Assembly: GCF_000959725.1 (NCBI RefSeq)
Contig: NZ_CP009322.1
Coordinates: forward strand, 2,542,001 to 2,606,000
Source of the DNA: Burkholderia gladioli
GTDB lineage: Bacteria > Pseudomonadota > Gammaproteobacteria > Burkholderiales > Burkholderiaceae
Direction: 5' to 3'
DNA length: 64,000 nt
Position 1 is the stretch's first letter; every line of letters starts with the position of its first letter. Below the pieces are notes generated by a model. The model was not told the DNA's origin. It was given only the letters and a program-made list of their open reading frames with translations, and made no database searches. A program made the translations under genes and the position numbers. Shown piece by piece: positions 9,414 to 19,263 of this stretch.

Positions 9414-10393
9414 TGCGCAACTTCGACTACGTCCGCGCCGACTCGGTCGCCAATGCGATCGCCGCCCGCGCGCAGGAACAGACCGTCTACCTGGCGGGCG
9501 GCACCACCCTGCTCGACCTGATGAAGCTCGACGTGATGCGCCCGGCGCGCGTGGTGGACATCCACAAGCTCGCGCTCGACCGCATCGAGGCGCTGCCCGA
9601 CGGGCGCATGCGGATCGGCGCGATGTTGAGCAACACCGAGCTGGCGCGCGACGAGCGGATCCGCCAGGCCTACCCGGTGCTGTCGCAGGCGCTGCTGTCG
9701 GGCGCGAGCACCCAGCTGCGCAACAAGGCGACCACCGCCGGCAACGTGATGCAGCGCGTGCGCTGCGGCTACTTCCGCGACGGCGTCTCGCCCTGCAACA
9801 AGCGCGAGCCCGGCTCGGGCTGCGCCGCGATCGGCGGGCTGAACCGCAACGTCCACGCGGTGCTGGGCGGCAGCGAGCATTGCATCGCCGCGCATCCGTC
9901 CGACATGTGCGTGGCGATCGCCGCGATCGGCGCGCAAGTCCACGTGCGCGGCCCGCAAGGCGAGCGCGAAATCGACTTCCTCGATTTCCACCTGCTGCCC
10001 GGCGCCACGCCCTGGCGCGAGCACGCGCTGGAGGACGGCGAGCTGATCACCCACCTCACGCTCGACGCGCCGCTGGCCGGCGGCCGCGGCGCCTACCTGA
10101 AGCTGCGCGACCGCGCCTCCTACCAGTTCGCGCTGGCATCCTGCGCGGCGATCGTGGTGATGAACGGCGGCACCATCGAGCGCGCCCGGCTCGCGCTGGG
10201 CGGGGTCGGCACCCGGCCCTGGCGCGCGCATGCCGCCGAGGCTTCGCTGGCCGGCCAGCCGGCCACGCTCGACAGCTTCGCGCGGGCCGCCGCGCTGGCG
10301 CTGGAAGGCGCGCGCTCCTACGGCCAGAACGGCTTCAAGATCGCGCTCGGCCAGCAGGCCGTGGTGCGCAACCTGCAGACCCTCACCGCCTGA
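9413..10393 (+). CDS. paoB: Periplasmic aldehyde oxidoreductase, FAD-binding subunit (PaoB/YagS)
   Basis: This 326-residue protein belongs to the xanthine-dehydrogenase medium-subunit family. The FAD loop is seen at about residues 27-34 (YLAGGTTLLD), and a second segment (TTAGNVMQRVRCGYFRD) carries the cysteines that bind the extra [4Fe-4S] cluster typical of PaoB: Cys118, Cys128, Cys137 and Cys157. It overlaps paoA by one base and sits 51 bp before paoC. It has no signal peptide of its own and would be exported with the Tat-tagged PaoA. Confidence 0.95.
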   Translation: MRNFDYVRADSVANAIAARAQEQTVYLAGGTTLLDLMKLDVMRPARVVDIHKLALDRIEALPDGRMRIGAMLSNTELARDERIRQAYPVLSQALLSGASTQLRNKATTAGNVMQRVRCGYFRDGVSPCNKREPGSGCAAIGGLNRNVHAVLGGSEHCIAAHPSDMCVAIAAIGAQVHVRGPQGEREIDFLDFHLLPGATPWREHALEDGELITHLTLDAPLAGGRGAYLKLRDRASYQFALASCAAIVVMNGGTIERARLALGGVGTRPWRAHAAEASLAGQPATLDSFARAAALALEGARSYGQNGFKIALGQQAVVRNLQTLTA

Positions 10394-10444
10394 GCGCGCC
10401 ATGCCCACCTCGAACCGATTCCCCCTTTCCTCCCGGAGCCCCGC

Positions 10445-12676
10445 ATGAGCGAGACCCTCGTGGGCCAGCCGGTCAAGCGCGTCGATGGGCGCCTGAAACT
10501 GACCGGCGCCGCGCGCTACGCGGCCGACCAGCATCCCGCCGGCATGGTGCACGCCTATGGCGTGTTCAGCACCATCGCCAGCGGCCGCATCCAGCACATC
10601 GACACGCGCGAGGCGCGGCGCGTGCCGGGCGTGATCGACATCCTCCATCACGAGCATGTGCCGCGCCTGTATCGCCCGAAGAAAAGCCCGATCGCGATCC
10701 CGACCATCCTGCGCGCCACCATCACCGACGAATCGCGGCTGCCCTTCGAGGACGCCACCGTCAACTACGCCGGCCAGTTCGTGGCGCTGGTGATCGCCGA
10801 TACCTTCGAGCATGCGCGCGAGGCCGCGATGCGCGTGGCGGTGAGTTATGCCCAGCAGCCGGCGGTGGCCACGCTCGACCAGGGCCTCGCGCGCAACGGC
10901 ACGCACGACGGCGGCCGCGGCCATGCTCGCGGCGAGCCGGAACCCGCCTTCGAGGCCGCCGCCTACCGGGTCGACCTCACCTATCGCACGCCCGTCGAGA
11001 CCCACAACCCGATGGAGCTGCACGCCACCGTGGCCAGTTGGGAAGACGGCCGCCTGCATGTCTACGAGGCCTCGCAGGGCGTGACCGTGCATCGCAACAC
11101 GCTGGCCAGCGTGTTCGGGCTGACGCCCGAGCAGGTCACCGTGGAGGCGCCCTTCATCGGCTCGGGTTTCGGCGGCAAGCTGTTCATGTGGCCGCATTCG
11201 GTGGCGGCCAGCGCCGCCTCGCTGGCGGTGGGCCGCCCCGTCAAGCTGCTGGTGCCGCGCGCGCAGATGTTCACGGCCACCGGCCATCGCCCCGAGACGA
11301 AGCAGCGGCTGCGCCTGTCGGCCGACGCCAGCGGCAAGCTCACTTCGCTGCGCCACGAGTCGATCAACAGCACCGCCATGACCGATTCCTTCACCGAGAA
11401 CTGCGGCGGCGTCTCGCGCGTGCTCTATTCCTGTCCGAACGTGCTGGTGAGCCACCAGACCACGCGCGTCAACCACGGCTGCGCCACCTCGATGCGCGCG
11501 CCCGGCGCGGCGCCGGGCCTGTTCGCGCTGGAATCGGCGATCGACGAGCTGGCGCTGGCCGCCGGCCAGGACCCGCTCGCGTTCCGCCTGGCCAACCTCT
11601 CGACCCAGGACGAGGCGGCCGGGCTGCCCTGGTCGAGCAACCACCTGCCGGAGGCGATCAACACGGCCGCCGAGCGCTTCGGCTGGGCACGCCGCAACCC
11701 GGCAGCCGGCTCGATGCGCGAGGGGCGCGAGCGGATCGGCTATGGCATGGCCGCCTGCAACTGGGAGGCCTACCGCACGCCGGCCGAGGCGCGCGTGCAG
11801 CTGGGCAGCGACGGTAGCGCGCTGGTCACCTGCGCGATCCAGGACATCGGCACCGGCACCTACACGATTGCCGCGCAGATCGTCTCGGAGCTGAGCGGCC
11901 TGCCGATCGAGCGGATCCAGGTGCGGCTCGGCAGTTCCGCGTTCCCCGCCGCGCCGATGTCGGGCGGCTCCTGGGCCACCGCGAGCGTCTCGCCGGCGAT
12001 CGCCGAAGCCACCCGCAACGCGATCGCCCAGCTCAAGCAGATTGCCGTGGCCGAGGGCGCGCCGTTCGCCGGCGCCAAGCCCGAGGCGCTGCGCTTCGAG
12101 CAGGGCGAGCTGAGCGACGGCAAGCGCCGCGTCGCCTTCGACGCGCTGCTCAAGTCGCGGCGCCTGGCCAACGCGGAAGGTTTCTCCAGCACCTCGGCGG
12201 GGCCGGCCGGCAAGTTCTCGTTCCGCTCCTTCGGCGTGCATTTCGTGGAGGTACGCTGGGACCCGGGCATCTCGCACCTGCGGGTGGCGCGCGTGGTCAG
12301 CGCGATCGACGTGGGCCGCGTGATGAACCCGCTGACGGCGCGCAACCAGGTGGAAGGCGCGATCGTGATGGGCATCGGCATGGCGCTGCTCGAGGCCACC
12401 GAATACGATCCGCGCACCGGCCTGCCCGGCAACAACAACTACGCCGAATACACGGTGCCGGTGCATGCCGACCAGCCCGAGATCGAGGTGATCTTCCTCG
12501 ATCACCCGGACCTGGCCTTGAACGAATTCGGCGCGCGCGGGGTGGGCGAGATCGGCATCACGGGGCTGGCGGCGGCGGTGGCGAACGCGGTGCATCACGC
12601 CACCGGGCAGCGCGTGCGCGAGCTGCCGATCACGCTCGACAAGCTGATCGATCCGGCCGCGCCGGTCTTCGCCTGA
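10445..12676 (+). CDS. paoC: Periplasmic aldehyde oxidoreductase, molybdenum-binding subunit (PaoC/YagR)
   Basis: This 743-residue catalytic subunit binds molybdopterin cytosine dinucleotide. The conserved segments FIGSGFGGK (about 237), TSMRAPGAAPG (about 350) and the C-terminal GARGVGEIGITG with the catalytic Glu (about 700) are present and the length matches E. coli PaoC. A GGAG sequence precedes the ATG. No paoD/xdhC-type maturation chaperone gene follows; the next gene is a convergent LysR 20 bp away, so insertion of the cofactor must rely on a chaperone encoded elsewhere. Confidence 0.95.
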   Translation: MSETLVGQPVKRVDGRLKLTGAARYAADQHPAGMVHAYGVFSTIASGRIQHIDTREARRVPGVIDILHHEHVPRLYRPKKSPIAIPTILRATITDESRLPFEDATVNYAGQFVALVIADTFEHAREAAMRVAVSYAQQPAVATLDQGLARNGTHDGGRGHARGEPEPAFEAAAYRVDLTYRTPVETHNPMELHATVASWEDGRLHVYEASQGVTVHRNTLASVFGLTPEQVTVEAPFIGSGFGGKLFMWPHSVAASAASLAVGRPVKLLVPRAQMFTATGHRPETKQRLRLSADASGKLTSLRHESINSTAMTDSFTENCGGVSRVLYSCPNVLVSHQTTRVNHGCATSMRAPGAAPGLFALESAIDELALAAGQDPLAFRLANLSTQDEAAGLPWSSNHLPEAINTAAERFGWARRNPAAGSMREGRERIGYGMAACNWEAYRTPAEARVQLGSDGSALVTCAIQDIGTGTYTIAAQIVSELSGLPIERIQVRLGSSAFPAAPMSGGSWATASVSPAIAEATRNAIAQLKQIAVAEGAPFAGAKPEALRFEQGELSDGKRRVAFDALLKSRRLANAEGFSSTSAGPAGKFSFRSFGVHFVEVRWDPGISHLRVARVVSAIDVGRVMNPLTARNQVEGAIVMGIGMALLEATEYDPRTGLPGNNNYAEYTVPVHADQPEIEVIFLDHPDLALNEFGARGVGEIGITGLAAAVANAVHHATGQRVRELPITLDKLIDPAAPVFA

Positions 12677-12695
12677 GCCGGCGGGCGGCGCGCCT

Positions 12696-13619
12696 TCAGG
12701 CCGGCGAGGTACTGCCCGGCGCCGCCGCCCCCAGCGCCTCGAGCGCGTCGCCGAGCCGCTCGGCGAAAGCCCGCGCCACCGCGCCGAGCGCCTCGCTCTC
12801 CAGCGCCGCGATCGCCACGCTGAAACCCTGCGCGGGGCGGAACGGCCGCATCACCAACCCCTCGCCGGCACAGGCGCTCGCGATCAGGCGGCTCACGATG
12901 GTCACGCCGATGCCGCGCTGGGCCATCGCGCAGGCGACGCTGACCGAATGCACCTCGGCCGCCACGGCCTGGCTGATACGGGCCTCGCGGAAGGCCGCGT
13001 CGACGTTGTGGCGCATCGGGCTCTGCCGCCACAGCAGCACCATCGGCACGCCGTCGAGATCGCGCGGACCGACCATCTCCAGCGCCGCCAGCGCGTGATC
13101 GCCCGGCATCACGCAGACCGCCTCGCTGTCGAAGCGGCGCAGCGCCGTCAATCCCGGCATCGGGCTCGGCAGCCGCACGATCGCCAGATCGACCTCGCGG
13201 CTGCGCAGCGCCTCCTCGGCCGCCGCGTAGGTGCCGGAAAACACCTCCAGCACCGCCTCGCCATGCTCGGCGTAGAAGCGCCCCAGCACCTCGGGCAGCA
13301 GCGACTGCGCCAGCGTGTTCGGCACCATCACGCGCACCAGCTTGCGCTGCGTGCCGGCCAGCCTCAGTTGCTGCGCGTGCCGCTCCAGGTAGCGCGCCGC
13401 ATCGAGGACCGCGCCCGCGTCCCCCACCAGCGCCTCGGCCTCGCGCGTCGGCGTGAGGCGCCCCTGTTCGCGCTGGAACAGGGTCAGGCCGAGATCCTCC
13501 TCCAGTTGGGCGAGCAGCCGGCTGACCGCCGACTGCGACAGGCCGAGCCGCTGCGCGGCGGCCGTGGTGGTGTGCAGCGCCGATACCGCCGCGAATGCTT
13601 CGAGCTGTTTCAGGTTCAT
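12696..13619 (-). CDS. LysR-family regulator next to pao and peptide-import operons
   Basis: This 307-residue LysR protein has its HTH near residues 5-63 (LGLSQSAVSRLLAQLEEDLG) and a C-terminal effector domain. It is convergent with paoC and divergent from the peptide-transport operon starting at 13755. The 135-bp intergenic region between the divergent genes holds a perfect GCATA-N4-TATGC palindrome, so it more likely regulates the peptide importer and itself than pao. Confidence 0.9.
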   Translation of the reverse strand: MNLKQLEAFAAVSALHTTTAAAQRLGLSQSAVSRLLAQLEEDLGLTLFQREQGRLTPTREAEALVGDAGAVLDAARYLERHAQQLRLAGTQRKLVRVMVPNTLAQSLLPEVLGRFYAEHGEAVLEVFSGTYAAAEEALRSREVDLAIVRLPSPMPGLTALRRFDSEAVCVMPGDHALAALEMVGPRDLDGVPMVLLWRQSPMRHNVDAAFREARISQAVAAEVHSVSVACAMAQRGIGVTIVSRLIASACAGEGLVMRPFRPAQGFSVAIAALESEALGAVARAFAERLGDALEALGAAAPGSTSPA

Positions 13620-13629
13620 CGCAGGTTCT

Positions 13630-13643
13630 GCATAGACGTATGC
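13630..13643. promoter_or_regulatory. Candidate LysR operator (GCATA-N4-TATGC)
   Basis: A perfect inverted repeat with 5-bp arms and a 4-bp spacer lies 10 bp upstream of the LysR start codon. A further half-site GCATA occurs at 13651-13655. Position and symmetry fit an autoregulatory LysR site that also controls the divergent importer operon. This is an inference from sequence only. Confidence 0.45.
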
Positions 13644-13754
13644 CGATCGCGCATAGGCTTGCGAGCGCCATATTGACGCCGAATCATCCCATCGACGACC
13701 GGCACCGGGAACGGACCGGCCTTCGCATTCTCAACATTCGAGGTTCGACACGCA

Positions 13755-14726
13755 ATGACGGCTTTCATCCTCCGCCGCATCGTCCAGAGCGCCGGCGTGC
13801 TGCTGCTCACGTCGGTGCTGGTGTTCTGCGGCGTGTACGCGATCGGCGACCCGATCGCGATCCTGGTCCCGGCCGACGCCAGCCCCGCCGAGATCGCCGA
13901 GGCCACGCGCGCGCTGGGCCTGGACCAGCCGCTCTGGCATCAATACCTGCATTTCGTGGCGCGCGCCCTGCATGGCGACCTGGGCCGCTCCTTCGTGTTC
14001 GACGAACCCTCGATTCGTCTGATCTTCGAGCGCCTGCCCGCCACCCTCGAACTGGGCTTCGTCGCGCTGGTGCTGGCGCTCGGCATCGGCCTGCCGCTCG
14101 GGCTGCTGGCGGGGCTGCGGGCCGGCTCGCGCTTCGACCGCTGCGTGATGTCGGGCTCGATCCTCGGCTTCAGCCTGCCGAACTTCTGGCAGGGCATCAT
14201 GCTGGTGCTGGTGTTCTCGGTCACGCTCGGCTGGCTGCCCTCGGCCGGCCGCGGCGCGCTGGGCGACTGGTTCGGCATCCATACCAGCCTCGCCACCCGC
14301 GACGGCCTGTTGCATCTGCTGCTGCCGGCGCTGAACCTGTCCCTGTTCAAGATGTCGCTGGTCACGCGGCTCACGCGCGCCGGGGTGCGCGAGACGCTGC
14401 CGCTCGACTACGTGAAGTTCGCCCGCGCCAAGGGGCTGCCGGCGCGCCGCGTGATCGGCGTGCACGTGCTGAAGAACATCCTGATCCCGATCGTCACCGT
14501 GGTGGGCATGGAGCTCGGCTCGCTGATCGCGTTCGCCACCGTCACCGAGACGATCTTCGCCTGGCCCGGGGTCGGCAAGCTGATCATCGACAGCATCACG
14601 CGGCTCGACCGGCCGGTGATCGTCGCCTACCTGCTGATCGTGGTGAGCCTGTTTACGCTGCTGAACCTGGCCGTCGACATCATCCAGTCCCTGCTCGATC
14701 CGCGCGTGCGGCTGGAGGCGGCATGA
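13755..14726 (+). CDS. Peptide ABC importer permease (DppB/OppB-like)
   Basis: This 323-residue inner-membrane permease has six predicted membrane segments. The first is at about residues 10-30, and the C-terminal permease loop (about 205-245) carries the ATPase-docking segment ETLPLDYVKFARAKGLPARR, the EAA motif of the DppB family. It is the first gene of a five-gene importer plus a hydrolase. Its TGA overlaps the next ATG (ATGA). Confidence 0.95.
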   Translation: MTAFILRRIVQSAGVLLLTSVLVFCGVYAIGDPIAILVPADASPAEIAEATRALGLDQPLWHQYLHFVARALHGDLGRSFVFDEPSIRLIFERLPATLELGFVALVLALGIGLPLGLLAGLRAGSRFDRCVMSGSILGFSLPNFWQGIMLVLVFSVTLGWLPSAGRGALGDWFGIHTSLATRDGLLHLLLPALNLSLFKMSLVTRLTRAGVRETLPLDYVKFARAKGLPARRVIGVHVLKNILIPIVTVVGMELGSLIAFATVTETIFAWPGVGKLIIDSITRLDRPVIVAYLLIVVSLFTLLNLAVDIIQSLLDPRVRLEAA

Positions 14727-15661
14727 GCGCCCGCATGAGCCGCCTTACGCCGTCGAACCCGCGCGCGCGCCGGCTGCCGCGCCTCGACCCGCATACCGCG
14801 CTCGGCCGCGTCGCGCGCCGGCTGGCGGGCTCGCCCGGCAACGCCGCCGCGGTGCTGGTGCTGGCCGCCCTGGTCGCGATCGCCCTGCTCGCGCCCTGGA
14901 TCGCCCCGCAGAACCCCTACGACCTGGCGCAACTGAGCGTGGTCGATGCGCGGCTGCCGCCGCTCGCGCGCGGCGCGAGCGGGCATCTCTACCTGCTCGG
15001 CAGCGACGCGCTCGGCCGCGACATGTTGGCGGCCATGATGTACGGGCTGCGCATCAGCCTCGGCGTGGGCCTGGTGGCCGGTGCCTTCGCGATGGCGCTG
15101 GGCACCACGCTGGGGCTCTGCGCGGCCTACTTCGGCCGCTTCGTCGACGCGCTGGTGATGCGCACCGTCGACCTGCTGCTCGGCTTCCCGACCATCCTGG
15201 TGGCCCTGATGGTGCTGGCCGTGCTGGGCCAGGGCGTCGACAAGGTGGTGCTGGCGCTGGTCACGGTGCAATGGGCCTACTTCGCCCGCACCGTGCGCGC
15301 GGTGGCCGCCGTCGAGCGCCGCAAGGAATACATGGAGGCCGCGCGCTGCCTCGGGCTAGGCCATCGCCGCATGCTGTTCGGCCATCTGCTGCCGAACTGC
15401 CTGCCGCCGGTGATCGTGATCGCCCTGGTGCAGGTGGCCTCGGCGATCTCGGCCGAGGCCACCCTCAGCTTCCTCGGCATCGGCCTGCCCGTCACGCGTC
15501 CCTCGCTCGGCCTGCTGATCGCCAACGGCTTCCAGCAACTGCTGGCCGGCAACTACTGGATCAGCGTGCTGCCCGGCCTGCTGCTGCTCGCGCTGGTGTT
15601 CAGCATGAACGTGGTGGGCGACAGCGTGCGCGAAGCCCTCAACCCGCGTCTGCGGAAATAG
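14723..15661 (+). CDS. Peptide ABC importer permease (DppC/OppC-like)
   Basis: This 312-residue partner permease carries the DppC-type N-terminal transmembrane helix (about 43-62), the periplasmic GSDALGRDMLAAMMYGLR signature at about 92-109, and an EAA loop (EYMEAARCLGLGHRRMLFGH). The ATGA overlap with the upstream permease shows coupled translation. The next gene, an ATPase, starts 7 bp downstream. Confidence 0.95.
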   Translation: MSARMSRLTPSNPRARRLPRLDPHTALGRVARRLAGSPGNAAAVLVLAALVAIALLAPWIAPQNPYDLAQLSVVDARLPPLARGASGHLYLLGSDALGRDMLAAMMYGLRISLGVGLVAGAFAMALGTTLGLCAAYFGRFVDALVMRTVDLLLGFPTILVALMVLAVLGQGVDKVVLALVTVQWAYFARTVRAVAAVERRKEYMEAARCLGLGHRRMLFGHLLPNCLPPVIVIALVQVASAISAEATLSFLGIGLPVTRPSLGLLIANGFQQLLAGNYWISVLPGLLLLALVFSMNVVGDSVREALNPRLRK

Positions 15662-15668
15662 GATCGAC

Positions 15669-16642
15669 ATGACGACGCCCACCCTATCGGTGCAGCATCT
15701 GCGCACCCACTTCCTCACCGGCGCCGGCATCGCGCGCGCGGTCGACGACGTCAGCTTCGAGGTCGCGCCGGGCGAGGTGCTCGGCCTGGTCGGCGAGTCC
15801 GGCTCCGGCAAGTCGATCACCGGCTTCTCGGTGCTCGGCCTGGTCGATGCGCCGGGCCGCATCGTCGGCGGCAAGGTGCTGTTCAACGGCCGCGACCTCA
15901 CCACGCTCGACCCCGAGGCGCTGCGCCGGCTGCGGGGCAATCGCATCGCGATGATCTTCCAGGACCCGATGATGACGCTGAACCCGGTGCTGCGCATCGA
16001 CACGCAGATGATCGAATCGGTGCGCGCGCACGCGCCGGTGTCGAGGGCCGCCGCGCGCGAACGGGCCCGCGAGGCGCTGGCGCGCGTGGGTATCCCCGCG
16101 CCCGACGAGCGCCTGTCGGCCTACCCGCATCAATTGTCGGGCGGCATGCGCCAGCGCGTGGCGATCGCCATCGCGCTGCTGCACGAGCCGGAGCTGATCA
16201 TCGCCGACGAGCCCACCACCGCGCTCGACGTGACGATCCAGGCCCAGATCCTGAACCAGATGCAGCAGCTCTGCGCGCGCACCCGCACCGCGATGGTCTG
16301 GGTCAGCCACGACCTGGCCGTGGTCGCCGGGCTGGCCGATCGCATCTGCGTGATGTACGCGGGGCGCATCGTCGAGACCGGCAGCGTCGACGCGATCCTC
16401 GACCGCCCGCGCCATCCCTACACGGCCGGCCTGATCGCCTCGCTGCCCGAACAGGCGCGGCGCGGCGAGCCGCTCAAGCCGATCCCCGGCATCGCGCCGA
16501 ACCTGCTCGCGCTGCCGCCCGGCTGCGCGTTCGCACCCCGCTGCACGCGCGCCACCGAGCAGTGCCGCCGCGTCGAACCGCCGGTCGCCGCCGAACAGGA
16601 CCACAGCTGGCGATGTTTTCATCCACGCCATGGAGCCCCGCA

Positions 16643-16646
<4 letters not shown>
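15669..16646 (+). CDS. Peptide ABC importer ATPase (DppD/OppD-like)
   Basis: This is a 325-residue nucleotide-binding subunit. The Walker A motif is at residues 42-49 (GESGSGKS), followed by a Q-loop ([12 protein letters not shown]), the signature [12 protein letters not shown], Walker B ([12 protein letters not shown]) and the switch His (WVSHDL). The C-terminal oligopeptide-transporter extension includes [10 protein letters not shown] with cysteines. It ends with an ATGA overlap with the second ATPase gene. Confidence 0.95.
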
Positions 16647-17643
<997 letters not shown>

Positions 17644-17647
<4 letters not shown>

Positions 17648-19263
17648 TGCGCGCGCGTTTCTCGCGGCACGCGCCGCGCGCGATCGCCGCGGCGCTGGCG
17701 GCCGCCTTCGCGATCACCTGCCCGGCCGCGCCCGCCGCCACCGCCGCCGCGCCGATGCGCGAGATCACCCTGGCGCTGGCCTCGGAGCCCGCCTCGCTGG
17801 ACCCGCTGTTCTCGCGCACGCAGAACAACATGCAGGCAGCCGAGAACATGTTCGAGCGGCTGATCTCGCAGGACGCCAACCTGCAGGTAAGGCCGGGACT
17901 CGCGCAATCGTGGCGCAATCTCGACGCCACCACCTGGGAGTTCCACCTGCGCGCGGGCGTGCGTTTCTCCGACGGCTCGCCGCTGAGCGCCGACGACGTC
18001 GCCTGGTCGCTGCGACGCGCGGGCCACGTGCCGAACAGCCCCGCGCCGTTCTCGGGCGCGGTGGCCAATATCGCGCGCATCGAGGTGGTCGATCCGCTCA
18101 CGCTGCGCATCGTGACCAAAACGCCGTCGCCGGCCTTCGTCGAACAGGTCGGGCTGGTCTACATCGAATCGCGCCGCGCCGGCGAAGGCCACCCGAGCGC
18201 CGATTATCGCCAGCCCGCGGTGGCGGTCGGCACCGGCCCGTATCGCCTGGTGCGCTGGACGCCCGGCGACCGGCTGGTGCTGGAGCGCAACCCCTATTAC
18301 TGGGGCAGGCGCCCCGACTTCGATCGCGCCACGCTGCGCTATGTCGCCAACGACGCGGCACGGCTCTCGGCGCTGATCTCGGGATCGGTCGACCTGATCG
18401 ACAACGTGCCGCCCGTCACGCTCGATCGATTGCGCCATACGCACGGCCTGCAGTTGTTCTCGGGACCCTCGGCGCGCCTGGTCTACCTCGCGCTGGACGG
18501 CTCGCGCGCGCAATCGCCGTTCGTGCACGTGGCCGCCGGCACGCAGGCCGCCGCCAATCCGCTGCGCGACGTGCGGGTGCGCGAGGCGATCTCCAAGATG
18601 ATCGACCGCGACGCGATCGCTCGGCACCTGCTGGGCGGCGCCGCGCTGCCGGCCGCGCAGATCGTGCCGCCCGGCATCGGCGGCTACGACCCGCACCTGG
18701 TGCCCGACGCGCCCGATCCCGCGGGTGCGCGAAGGCTGCTGGCCGAGGCGGGCTATCCCCATGGCTTCCGGCTCACGCTGCACTCGTCGAACGACCGCTT
18801 CACCAGCGACGGCGATCTCGGCCAGGTGCTCGGCCAGATGCTGGCGCGCGGCGGCATCCAGGTCGACGACGTGATCACCCAGCCCTACAACGTCTATGCC
18901 GGCGCCGCCGCGAAACGTGCCTACAGCGCCTTCGTGTTCAGCTTCGGCAATACCACCAGCGACTCGGCGATCGCGCTCACCAACGTGATCGCCAGCCATT
19001 CGAGCGCGGCCGGCACCGGCGCCTTCAATCGCACGCGCTACAGCAACCCGCGCGTCGACGCGCTGCTGCAGGCGGCGGCGCGCAGCTTCGACGTCGCCGC
19101 GCGCAACCGGCTGCTGGCCGAGGCCGCCGACCTGGCCTTCCGCGACTACGCGATCGTGCCGCTCTACTTTCCCGTCGCCTATTGGGCGGCGCGCGACGAC
19201 CTGATCTTCCGCCCGAACCAGTCCGAACGCACTTCGCTGCTCTACGTAGAGACCCGACCATGA
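17644..19263 (+). CDS. Peptide ABC importer periplasmic binding protein (SBP_bac_5 family)
   Basis: This protein of 539 residues has a signal peptide (hydrophobic region about 13-36, AAPMRE near cleavage). The family-5 solute-binding fold begins ITLALASEPASLDPLFSRTQ. Conserved internal motifs include TWEFHLRAGVRFSDGSPLSADDV and GTGPYRLVRWTPGDRLVLERNPYYW (separated into lobes). It completes the importer and overlaps both neighbours by ATGA, so the whole set from 13755 to 21242 is one translationally coupled operon. Confidence 0.95.

Noticed and set aside
9353..12598. 1081-residue minus-strand frame over the pao operon
   Set aside because: It overlaps paoB and paoC in another frame and has the biased composition typical of antisense shadow in GC-rich genes.
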